Positions 1 to 6,759 of a stretch of 9,357 nt of DNA are shown here, one piece after another. Positions within the stretch are counted from its first letter, which is position 1. Every line of letters begins with the position of its first letter. Under the pieces are notes generated by a model, which worked only from the letters and a program-made list of their open reading frames with translations, was not told the DNA's origin and did not search any database. This stretch comes from UBA9554 sp038205135 (lineage in GTDB: Bacteria > Pseudomonadota > Alphaproteobacteria > Rhodobacterales > Rhodobacteraceae): assembly GCA_038205135.1 (NCBI GenBank), contig JBBRCF010000131.1:1-9357 (forward strand), given 5' to 3'. A program made the translations under genes and the position numbers.

Positions 1-1203
1 TCCGGATAGTGTTGCCCCAGTATCCGCAAGGCAGCAGCAACAGCCCTTCAGCCGCCGCACGGGTGGCAATGGCCTTGGTTGTCTCGGGGTCGGGCACGCG
101 GTCGCCCTCGGGCTTGAACACCTCGAATGCCACCATCGCGCCCAAGCCCCGCACCGCACCGATTGGCGGTACATCATTGCGCGCGGCGATGCTGGACAGG
201 CCCGCCGTCAGGCGCTGGCCAATGGCGGTCGCCCGGTCCAGCAAGCCTTCGTCGCGGATGATGTCGAATACGGCCAATGACGCGGCACAGGCCAGCGGGT
301 TCCCGGCAAAGGTGCCGCCCAAAGACCCCGGCATCGCCTTGTCGATCACCGACCGCTTGCCGATCACCCCCGCCAGCGGCAGGCCGCCGCCGATTGCCTT
401 GGCGACCGGGATCAGGTCAGGCTCGACCCCGGAGTGTTCGACGCAAAGAACTTGCCCGTGCGGCCAAAGCCGGACTGGATTTCGTCGGCGATGAAAAGGA
501 TGTCATGCGCCGCACAAATCTCGGCCAGTTTGCACAGGAAAGCCGGGGGGGCCATGTAATAGCCGCCTTCGCCCTGCACCGGTTCCACCAGAATGGCGGC
601 CACCTGATCGGGCGAGATTGACGCCCGCAGCAGATGATCCAGCGCGCGCAAGGCTTCCTCCTCGGTGGTGCCATGGTCGGGCACCGGGAAGGGGACATGG
701 AAAATGCCGGGCTGGAAATGCGGATAGCCCGCGCGCAGCGGAGCCACCTTTCCGGTCAGCGACAGGGCCAGATTGGTGCGGCCGTGGAACGACCCGGTAA
801 AGGCGATGATGCCGGGCCGCCCGGTGGCAAGCCGCGCGATCTTGACGGCGTTTTCCGTGGCCTCTGCCCCGGTGTTGACCAGAAACGAGGTGGCATCCCT
901 GATCGGGGCCACGGCATTCAGCCGCTCGCAAACGGCGATGTAGGGCTCATAATGCTGCACCGGCCATGCCACATGGGCGTAACGCTTCATTTGGGCGGCA
1001 ATGGCGGCCATTACGCGCGGATGACGGTGGCCCACGTTCATCACCGCAATGCCGGCGACGAAATCGACATAGTGCTTGCCGTCGGTGTCCCACAGTTCCG
1101 ACCCCTCGGCCCGGTCCACGAAGATCGGATAGGATGTGGCGGCCCCAGAGGGCACGGCGGCGCGGCGGCGGTCAATCAGTGTTGTGGTCATGGCAGATGT
1201 CAT
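1..1203 (-). pseudogene. gabT: 4-aminobutyrate aminotransferase (class III, PLP-dependent), frameshifted and cut by window edge
   Basis: A cytoplasmic PLP enzyme that moves the amino group of 4-aminobutyrate (or a similar omega-amino acid) to 2-oxoglutarate, giving succinate semialdehyde. The first 255 codons closely follow GabT: TGAEATENAVKIAR (residues 111-124), SFHGRT (138-143), EPVQGEGG (207-214) and DEIQSGFGRTG (240-250), where D240 should contact the PLP ring nitrogen. After S255 one base is missing (between 439 and 438), so the open frame ends at 412 with eight wrong residues, a 263-aa product. Restoring one G gives about 146 further good codons to the left edge: DLIPVAKAIGGG with the PLP lysine, then GGTFAGNPLAC and VRGLGAMVAFE. 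About 24 C-terminal residues lie outside. The truncated product lacks the PLP lysine and should be inactive. It is last in the operon, 10 bp after the second dehydrogenase. ATG at 1203 is preferred; ATG at 1191 is possible. Family is certain; GABA as substrate is inferred. Confidence 0.9.
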
Positions 1204-1213
1204 TGGTGCTGAC

Positions 1214-2605
1214 TCAATTCAGGGCATCCGAACGCCAGACCATCATCTTTTCGGTCTGCATGTCGCGGATGGAGTGGGGGATGCCGCCAACCCCAAGGCC
1301 GGACTGGCGCGCGCCCGCAAAGGGCATCCAGTCCACCCGGAACAGCGGATGTTCGTTGACCATCACCGCTGTCCCGTCGAGATGGCGAAAGCAGTGCATG
1401 GCCGTGTCGATGTTGCGGCTGAACACCGCCGCCTGAAACGAAAACGGCAGGTCATTGGCCGTGGCAATCGCCGCGTCGATGTCATCATAGGGGTACAGGC
1501 AGACCACCGGGCCAAAGACCTCGCGCCGCGAGACGTCTGCCATAGGGTCGGGGTTGACCAGCACGGTATTGGCATAGGTCGAGGGCGAAAGACGCTTGCC
1601 GCCGGTGGCGATCTGCGCGCCCGAGGCATCGACCCAAGATGCAATCCGGTCAGCCTCGGCATGGGTGATGATCGGGCCGACTTCGGTTTCAGGCTTGGTC
1701 GGATCACCGATCAGCATACGGTCGGCTACGGCTGACAGACCCGAGGCCAGATCATCCAAGATATCGCGCGCACAGAAGATACGCTGCACCGACACGCAAG
1801 CCTGCCCCGCATGCCAGAACCCGGCCCGGCCAAGGCGCGGGATCGCCTGGCCCAGGTCGGCATCGGCCGCGACGATCACCGGGGCCACGCCGCCATGCTC
1901 CAGCGCGCAGCGCGCGCCGGGGGCCAGCATCGACCGCAGCTTCAATCCAACCGCGGCCGATCCAATGAAGGACAGGAAGCCCACGCGCGGATCGCTGACC
2001 ATGCGCCCGATCACGCCAATGTCCAAAGGCAGCACCATCTGCGCCCAACCCTGTGGCAACCCGGCCTCGTGGAAAATCTCGACCACAGCCCGGCACGACA
2101 GTGGCGTTTTGGGCGATGGTTTCACGATCACCGGCGCACCGGCGGCAACAGCAGGTGCGACCTGATGGATCACCAGATTGAACGGGTGGTTGAAGGCGGC
2201 AAGGCCAAGGACCACGCCGATAGGCTCCATCTGCGTAAAGGCCGCACGCCCCGCCGATGTGGCGTTCAGGTCCATCGGGATGACGTGGCCGCCTTCGGCG
2301 CGCAGCGTTTCCACGCACAATTCGATCCCGTCGATGCCCCTCTCGATCTCGATCAGCGCATCGCGCAGGGGCTTGCCGGATTCGCTTGCGACCTGCAGCG
2401 CCAGAGCCTCGCGCCGACCCCGGGCAATGGCTGCAGCACGACGCAGGATCGCCACACGCTCGATCTTGGGCAGCCACGCTTTGCGGTTGCGAAACAGCGC
2501 CTGCGCCGTGGCAAAGGCCGCCTCGACCTCGGCCTCGGTCGAGACGGGCAGGGTGTCCAGAAGGCGGCCATCCCAGGGGACGTGAACGGAAAGGGTTTCG
2601 GTCAT
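1214..2605 (-). CDS. NAD(P)-dependent aldehyde dehydrogenase, divergent active-site motif
   Basis: A 463-aa cytoplasmic member of the aldehyde dehydrogenase superfamily that oxidises an aldehyde to a carboxylate with NAD(P). Visible landmarks: FNHPFN (138-143), with N139 the expected transition-state asparagine; VKPSPKTPLS (161-170), with the cofactor-binding K162; a nucleotide-fold turn FIGSAAVG (213-220); general base E236 in EHGGVAP; catalytic C270 in GQACVSVQR; and EVFGP (362-366). The FNHP form and the EHGG motif (usually ELGG) set it apart from classic GabD or BetB. It looks nearer to the lactaldehyde/phosphonoacetaldehyde dehydrogenase side of the superfamily. Its place before gabT suggests it finishes the pathway, for example semialdehyde to dicarboxylate; this is inference. 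The expected end of the upstream flavoprotein gene is 7 bp away, implying translational coupling. The ribosome site is weak (TGGGG); the stop-loss described for the neighbour would also have weakened it. Reading frame intact. Confidence 0.92.
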   Translation of the reverse strand: MTETLSVHVPWDGRLLDTLPVSTEAEVEAAFATAQALFRNRKAWLPKIERVAILRRAAAIARGRREALALQVASESGKPLRDALIEIERGIDGIELCVETLRAEGGHVIPMDLNATSAGRAAFTQMEPIGVVLGLAAFNHPFNLVIHQVAPAVAAGAPVIVKPSPKTPLSCRAVVEIFHEAGLPQGWAQMVLPLDIGVIGRMVSDPRVGFLSFIGSAAVGLKLRSMLAPGARCALEHGGVAPVIVAADADLGQAIPRLGRAGFWHAGQACVSVQRIFCARDILDDLASGLSAVADRMLIGDPTKPETEVGPIITHAEADRIASWVDASGAQIATGGKRLSPSTYANTVLVNPDPMADVSRREVFGPVVCLYPYDDIDAAIATANDLPFSFQAAVFSRNIDTAMHCFRHLDGTAVMVNEHPLFRVDWMPFAGARQSGLGVGGIPHSIRDMQTEKMMVWRSDALN

Positions 2606-2612
2606 GGGGGCC

Positions 2613-3818
2613 CCAGATCAGCGATTTCAGGGGGATGGCGGGGTCGGAAAGTAATTCGGGCGCGATCACGGAACGGGCAGCAACAAGACGGCGGGCCGCC
2701 ATATGGTCGGCGGGCATATTCACCGAGTCGGCGGCGATCATGATGCCGCCCCGCAGGTGAAACACGCTAAAGCGGCCCTGATCGGGGTCGCCCCGCAGGA
2801 CATGCGCATCAGGGCTGATCGGCAGGCCAGTCGTCTGCAGCTTGGCGTTGCCCTGATCGGACCAGAACCACGGCACGGCGTCATAGGGGGCGGGGTCGCC
2901 CAGCAGCGCGGCGGCTGCGGCCTTGGCCTGATCGATGGCGTTCTGCACGCTTTCCAGCCGGAACAGGCCCCCCGCAAAGGCGTTGGGATGCAGCGCGCAG
3001 TCCCCCACGGCAAAAATATCAGGGTCTGCGGTGCGCCCCTGGGCATCGGTTTCGATCCCGTTCGGGCAGGGCAAACCGGCCGCCAGCGCCAGTTCCGCGT
3101 TCGGCACAGCGCCAATGCCAACCAGCACCAGATCGGCGGGCAGGTGGGTGCCATCCGACAGGATGACGGTTTCAACGCGGGTCTGCCCTTCGAAGCCCAA
3201 AACGCCTGTGCCGGTCAGAACCACCGTTCCCATGCCGCGATGCATCGCCTCGAACCAGGTTGATATCGCCGGGGCGACCGCGCGCGCCATGACGCGCGGG
3301 GCGGCCTCCACCACCGTGACCGACAGGCCCTTGGCGCGGGCCGTGGCGGCAACCTCCAGCCCGATGAAGCCGCCGCCAATGATCACGACATCACGCGCGG
3401 ACGGTAAAGCGGCGGCCAGCGCGTCGGCATCCTCGATCCCGCGCAAGGAATACAGGCCCGGCAGATCTGCCCCCGGCAGGGGCAGCAGGCGGGGGCGCGT
3501 ACCAGTGGCAAAGACAAGACGGTCATAGGGAATGGGGTCGGCGACCGTCAGAATCCTGCGCGCCGCCCGGTCGATTGCCATGACTCTGGTTCCCAGTCGC
3601 AGCGTGATGCCTTGCCCTGCCAGCGCATCAGCCGGGCGCAGGGTCAGGCTTTCCCGGGTGCTTTCGCCCTTGAGATACGCCTTTGACAGCGGCGGGCGCT
3701 GATAGGGCAGATGGCCCTCGTCGCCGATCAGGGTGATCGCCCCGTCATACCCCTTTTGGCGCAGGGACAACGCCACTTGCAAGCCTGCCTGCCCAGCCCC
3801 GATGATGACCACATCCAT
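2613..3818 (-). CDS. FAD/NAD(P)H-dependent ferredoxin-reductase-type oxidoreductase, normal stop codon lost
   Basis: Family of putidaredoxin/rhodocoxin reductase and reductase components of Rieske oxygenases: it passes electrons from NAD(P)H through FAD to a small iron-sulfur protein. Seen: FAD-binding GAGQAG (7-12), PYQRPPLSK (38-46) typical of this class, FATGTRPR (103-110), NAD-binding GGGFIG (148-153), VGIGAVPN (233-240), DIFAVGDCA (267-275) for the FAD ribityl, and a C-terminal domain with VPWFWSDQ (315-322). The family-like sequence ends at I401 (PLKSLI), the usual length of about 400 residues. Codon 402 is TGG where TGA would be expected, so the frame runs on to 1752 through the next gene in the wrong frame, predicting a 688-aa protein with a meaningless tail of about 287 residues. 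The start ATG lies 12 bp after the PuuC-like gene, with a GGGGG stretch upstream. No ferredoxin or oxygenase is present here. Family call strong; electron acceptor unknown. Confidence 0.9.
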
Positions 3819-3830
3819 CGCGCGCGCCCC

Positions 3831-5318
3831 CTAGTATTCTATCCAGGTGGTTTTCAACTGGGTGTATTTCTCGAACGCGTGCAACGAGTTGTCTCGCCCG
3901 TTGCCCGACTGCCGATAGCCGCCGAAGGGCACCAGCGGCGAGATCTTGTCCACCGTGTTGACGGTGACGGTGCCCGCCTTCAACGCTTCGGCCACACGGT
4001 GCGCGCGGCCAAGGTTGGAGGTAAAGACCGAGGCCATCAGCCCATAGATCGTGTCGTTGGCGATGCGCACGGCCTCTTCTTCGGTCTTGAAAGACAGGAC
4101 AGACAGGACGGGGCCAAAGATTTCCTCGCGCGCGATGGTGTGGTCCGGTTCCACATCGGCAAAGATCGTCGGTTCAATGAAATTGTCCGAGGTGCCGATG
4201 GTCACGCGATTGCCGCCCAGAACCAGCCGCGACTGCGCCCGCCCCTTGTCGATATAGGACATCACGCGACCGCAATGGGTGGCATCCACCATCGACCCCA
4301 TCAGGGTTGCCGGGTCCAGCGGGTTGCCCGGCACATAGGCGCGCGAATGGGCGATGACACGCTCAAGAAAGTCATCCCGGATGCTGTCTTGCACCAGAAG
4401 CCGGGTGGGCGACGAGCAGATTTCGCCCTGATTGTAGTGGACGACCGATGCAAGCTGCGCCGCGCGGTCCAGATCCTCGGTATCGGCAAAGATGATGTTC
4501 GGGCTTTTGCCGCCACATTCCAGCCAGACCAGCTTCATGTTCGATTGTGCAGCATAGGTCAGGAACCGCTTGCCAGTGGCGGTTGACCCGGTAAAGGCAA
4601 GACAATCAACCTCCATATGCAGGCCCAAGGGTTGCCCCACGGTTGCCCCGAACCCCGGCACCACGTTGAAAACGCCCGGCGGGATGTCCGCCTCGGCCAT
4701 CAGACGCGCAAGGTACAGGGCGGTCAGCGGCGATTGCTCGGCTGGTTTCAGCACTACCGAATTGCCCGCCGCCAGCGCCGGGATGCATTTCCAGATCGCC
4801 ATATCCAGCGGAAAGTTCCACGGCACCACCGCCGCCACAACACCCACGGGTTCGCGGCGGATCAGCGCCAGCTTGCCCGGGCCAGGGGGGGCTACCTCAT
4901 CATAAAGCTTGTCCGTGGCTTCGGCGAACCAGCGCACGAACTCGATCAGCATCGGCATCTCGTAGTCGCAGGACACGGCAACTGGCTTGCCCATGTCGAG
5001 CGATTCAAGCAGCGCCAGCGTTTCGCGGTCCCGCTCCATCAGATCGGCCAGCCGCAACAGCACCCGCTTGCGTTCGGTGGGGGTGCGACGCGACCAGACC
5101 CCCTCTTCGAAAGACTGGCGCGCGGCTGCGACGGCGCGGTCAACATCAACGCTGCTGCAATCCGCCACCTGATTCAGGACGGCCCCCGTGGCCGGGTTGA
5201 TGTTTGCATAGGTCTTGCCATCGGCAGCGGCTGTGAAACCGCCCGCGATAAAGGCGCGGCCTTCGGGGGTGGTCGCGGCGGCGCGGGATGTCCAGTCCTT
5301 CAGCGTCAGTACGGCCAT
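3831..5318 (-). CDS. PuuC-like gamma-aminobutyraldehyde-type aldehyde dehydrogenase
   Basis: A 495-aa NAD(P)-dependent aldehyde dehydrogenase, first gene of the minus-strand operon. It aligns along its whole length with E. coli PuuC (gamma-glutamyl-gamma-aminobutyraldehyde dehydrogenase), so an aminoaldehyde is the likely substrate. Landmarks: VVPWNFP (164-170) with N168; VLKPAEQSPL (189-198) with K191; AFTGSTATGK (241-250); general base E267 in ECGGKSPN; catalytic C301 in NQGEICSSPTR; EEIFGP (398-403); and the end motif VPFGGYRQSGNGRD followed by the HAFEKYTQLKTTW tail. Two positions differ from the usual family text: C268 after the base (L or A is common) and SP after C301-S302 (AG is common). 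The frame is open upstream to 5417, but ATG 5318 is chosen because PuuC-type homology starts there and the predicted promoter lies at 5355-5383, which would place the longer start upstream of transcription. Reading frame intact. Confidence 0.93.
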   Translation of the reverse strand: MAVLTLKDWTSRAAATTPEGRAFIAGGFTAAADGKTYANINPATGAVLNQVADCSSVDVDRAVAAARQSFEEGVWSRRTPTERKRVLLRLADLMERDRETLALLESLDMGKPVAVSCDYEMPMLIEFVRWFAEATDKLYDEVAPPGPGKLALIRREPVGVVAAVVPWNFPLDMAIWKCIPALAAGNSVVLKPAEQSPLTALYLARLMAEADIPPGVFNVVPGFGATVGQPLGLHMEVDCLAFTGSTATGKRFLTYAAQSNMKLVWLECGGKSPNIIFADTEDLDRAAQLASVVHYNQGEICSSPTRLLVQDSIRDDFLERVIAHSRAYVPGNPLDPATLMGSMVDATHCGRVMSYIDKGRAQSRLVLGGNRVTIGTSDNFIEPTIFADVEPDHTIAREEIFGPVLSVLSFKTEEEAVRIANDTIYGLMASVFTSNLGRAHRVAEALKAGTVTVNTVDKISPLVPFGGYRQSGNGRDNSLHAFEKYTQLKTTWIEY

Positions 5319-5342
5319 CGCATCCCCCCAAGGCTTTTTAGA

Positions 5343-5356
5343 ATTACACATGTAAT
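5343..5356. promoter_or_regulatory. Candidate operator 1 (palindrome ATTACA-CA-TGTAAT)
   Basis: A perfect 6-bp inverted repeat around a 2-bp centre. It overlaps the end of the minus-strand -10 element, and its centre (5349/5350) falls almost exactly on the transcription start predicted for the minus-strand operon (about 5348), the position expected for a repressor. Palindrome seen; operator role inferred. Confidence 0.45.
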
Positions 5357-5383
5357 AAAAACACCAGCGCGCGGACCTGTCAA
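5355..5383 (-). promoter_or_regulatory. Candidate sigma-70 promoter for the minus-strand catabolic operon
   Basis: On the minus strand, a perfect -35 TTGACA (5383 to 5378) is followed after 17 bp by TTTTAT (5360 to 5355), matching the -10 consensus at four of six positions. The start would be near 5348, leaving a leader of about 30 nt before ATG 5318. The box falls in an AT-rich patch of an otherwise GC-rich region. Confidence 0.55.
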
Positions 5384-5491
5384 CCCTGTTGATCGGGAGG
5401 GGTTCGCCCGAGCACAAGCGCCCGCAAAATAGGCATTCAACGTAACTTTAGCCAATGCAAGGCCAGCTTTCGGCGGGAAATCACGAAACTA

Positions 5492-5520
5492 TTGACAGAA
5501 GGGTTTCGATTCTTCTTAAT
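5492..5520 (+). promoter_or_regulatory. Candidate sigma-70 promoter for the ABC importer operon
   Basis: A perfect -35 TTGACA (5492-5497), 17-bp spacer, and -10 CTTAAT (5515-5520; four of six consensus bases). The start would be near 5527, 25 nt before the binding-protein ATG at 5552. The spacing and perfect -35 mirror the opposite-strand promoter. Confidence 0.55.
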
Positions 5521-5534
5521 ACGACAAATGTTAT
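5521..5534. promoter_or_regulatory. Candidate operator 2 (ACGACAAATGTTAT)
   Basis: Matches operator 1 at 10 of 14 positions in the same orientation and keeps the core ACA-NN-TGT. Its centre (5527/5528) coincides with the transcription start predicted for the importer operon, as operator 1 does for the other promoter. It is a less perfect palindrome than operator 1. Confidence 0.4.
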
Positions 5535-5539
5535 AAAAT

Positions 5540-5545
5540 AGGGAG
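5540..5545 (+). promoter_or_regulatory. Ribosome binding site of the binding-protein gene
   Basis: AGGGAG lies 6 nt before ATG 5552. It is the clearest Shine-Dalgarno site in the native part of the window, in keeping with the high expression usual for periplasmic binding proteins, and it supports this start, which also begins a complete signal peptide. Confidence 0.65.
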
Positions 5546-5551
5546 TCTGCC

Positions 5552-6718
5552 ATGAAAACCAATCGCCTCATCCGCGGTCGCCGTGCCGCTGCAGCCGGTC
5601 TTGGCTGCCTCGCCGCGCTTACCCTCACATCTGCGCCGGTTTTTGCGCAGGACATGGCCGCCGTGCTGAAGGCTGCCGAGGCGCGGGTGGCCGAGTTGAA
5701 AGCGGGAACTGCGACAGCCGTTCCGACCGAAGGGCCCAAGGATGTGGCCGACAAATCTGTCTGGGTCGTGTCTTGCAGCCAAAGCATCGACCTCTGCTCT
5801 GATGAGGTGAACGAGATTGTCGCAGCCGCAACCGCCATCGGCTGGAAAACCAACGTCGTGAACGCCGAGTTCGACCCCGTCGTGGCGGGGGACGCGATCC
5901 GCCAGGCGGTCGCGGCACAAGCCGACGGGATCATCGTTTTCGGCTTTGACTGCCCGTTGGTCAGCCAGCCGTTGGCCGAGGCCGTAGAGGCAGGCATCCA
6001 GACGCTGGGCGTGGTCGCTCTCGATTGCGACGATCCGGCGCTGTCTGAACAGACGGCGCCTTTGTTCACCGTCGACATGGTGTTCGACGGCGAAGGCGAG
6101 ATCTACTACTCGAACTTTGCGCTGGACTATGGCCGCGACAAGTCCGCCATCGCCATCGCGGCAACGAAGGGCAAGGCCAAGGTGATGCTGCTTGATGTGC
6201 CGGACCTTGTCACCGTTGCCGCCTTGACGGACGGTTTCGAAGAAGGGATGGCGGCCTGCACGACCTGCGAGATCGTCACGACCGTGGACCTTACAACGCT
6301 GGACCAGGTCAACGGGGTCGTTGAACAGAAGATGACTGCCGCATTGGCCCGTCATCCGCAGGTTGACACGATCTTTCAATCGACGGACGGCCTGTTCCTG
6401 ACCGGCGTGCAGACCGCGATCCTGAACTCGGGCCGTGCGGCTGACCTTCTGGTGGTCGGCAGCGAGGGCTTTCTGTCGAACCTTGATGCCATCCGTTCCG
6501 GCAGCGGGCAGAACATTGCCATGGCCTTTGATTCGCGGTGGGAAGCCTGGGCTTCGGTTGATGCGATGAACCGTGCCTTCGCCGGGGCCGAACAGGTGCA
6601 CGGCGGCCAAGGCTATATCTATGTCGATGCGACCACCAACATGCCCGCAAGCGGGGCATGGGATTCGAACATCGATTTCCGCGCGGCCTTCAAGACCCTG
6701 TGGGGTGTTGGCGGCTGA
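5552..6718 (+). CDS. Periplasmic substrate-binding protein of a CUT2/ribose-type ABC importer
   Basis: A 388-aa secreted binding protein of the periplasmic-binding-protein type I fold (ribose/xylose-binding class), which captures the substrate and delivers it to the permease. A signal peptide is visible: charged start with RGRR (8-11), hydrophobic stretch to about residue 31, and a VFA cleavage motif ending at A32. Fold features follow: first strand VWVVSC (70-75), the helix/strand repeat QAVAAQADGIIVFG (118-131), hinge-region strand KVMLLDVPD (210-218), QVDTIFQSTDG (270-280), LVVGSEGF (300-307) and a late IAMAFDSRW (322-330). The mature part has six cysteines (75, 82, 134, 159, 236, 239), unusual for sugar-binding relatives and able to form disulfides. 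First gene of the importer operon, 41 bp before the ATPase. The ligand cannot be deduced; ribose-type homology does not prove a sugar. Frame intact. Confidence 0.88.
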   Translation: MKTNRLIRGRRAAAAGLGCLAALTLTSAPVFAQDMAAVLKAAEARVAELKAGTATAVPTEGPKDVADKSVWVVSCSQSIDLCSDEVNEIVAAATAIGWKTNVVNAEFDPVVAGDAIRQAVAAQADGIIVFGFDCPLVSQPLAEAVEAGIQTLGVVALDCDDPALSEQTAPLFTVDMVFDGEGEIYYSNFALDYGRDKSAIAIAATKGKAKVMLLDVPDLVTVAALTDGFEEGMAACTTCEIVTTVDLTTLDQVNGVVEQKMTAALARHPQVDTIFQSTDGLFLTGVQTAILNSGRAADLLVVGSEGFLSNLDAIRSGSGQNIAMAFDSRWEAWASVDAMNRAFAGAEQVHGGQGYIYVDATTNMPASGAWDSNIDFRAAFKTLWGVGG

Positions 6719-6759
6719 CATCGGATTTGGGTCCATCGGGCTTGGGGAGGGGCTAAGGC

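Larger units (their letters stand above)
5319..5551. other. Divergent control region between catabolic operon and ABC importer operon
   Basis: The 233 bp between the two start codons is clearly more AT-rich at both ends than the genes beside it. It holds one promoter per strand and two copies of a palindromic site, listed separately. The middle part (about 5395-5485) shows no gene, terminator or RNA structure that I can support. The arrangement suggests that one regulator, encoded elsewhere, controls import and breakdown together. Confidence 0.7.

Noticed and set aside
1752..3818. A single 688-residue open frame starting as the flavoprotein
   Set aside because: Residues after 401 are the dehydrogenase gene read in the wrong frame and show no family features; the simple explanation is loss of the stop codon, not a fusion protein.
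4092..4109. Perfect tandem 9-bp repeat (AGACAGGAC twice) inside the PuuC-like gene
   Set aside because: It encodes a VLS-VLS stretch at a position where PuuC has the same length, so it is not an insertion; chance codon repetition is enough.
3711..4586. 291-codon plus-strand open frame opposite the PuuC-like gene and the flavoprotein start
   Set aside because: Antisense shadow of GC-rich coding sequence; rich in R, H, G and Q with no recognisable domain and overlapping two solid genes.
5319..5417. 33-residue N-terminal extension of the PuuC-like dehydrogenase
   Set aside because: Family homology begins at the ATG at 5318, and the predicted promoter and operator lie inside the extension.
5570..5650. 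Twin-arginine (Tat) signal on the binding protein because of RGRR
   Set aside because: The residues after the arginines do not fit the S/T-RR-x-F-L-K pattern; a normal Sec signal with VFA cleavage explains it.
5531..6736. 401-codon minus-strand open frame opposite the binding-protein gene
   Set aside because: Composition is typical of antisense frames in GC-rich genes, and the plus strand has a signal peptide, ribosome site and family fold.
6719..6759. Terminator or attenuating hairpin between binding protein and ATPase
   Set aside because: I find no stable GC stem or U-run in these 41 bases.
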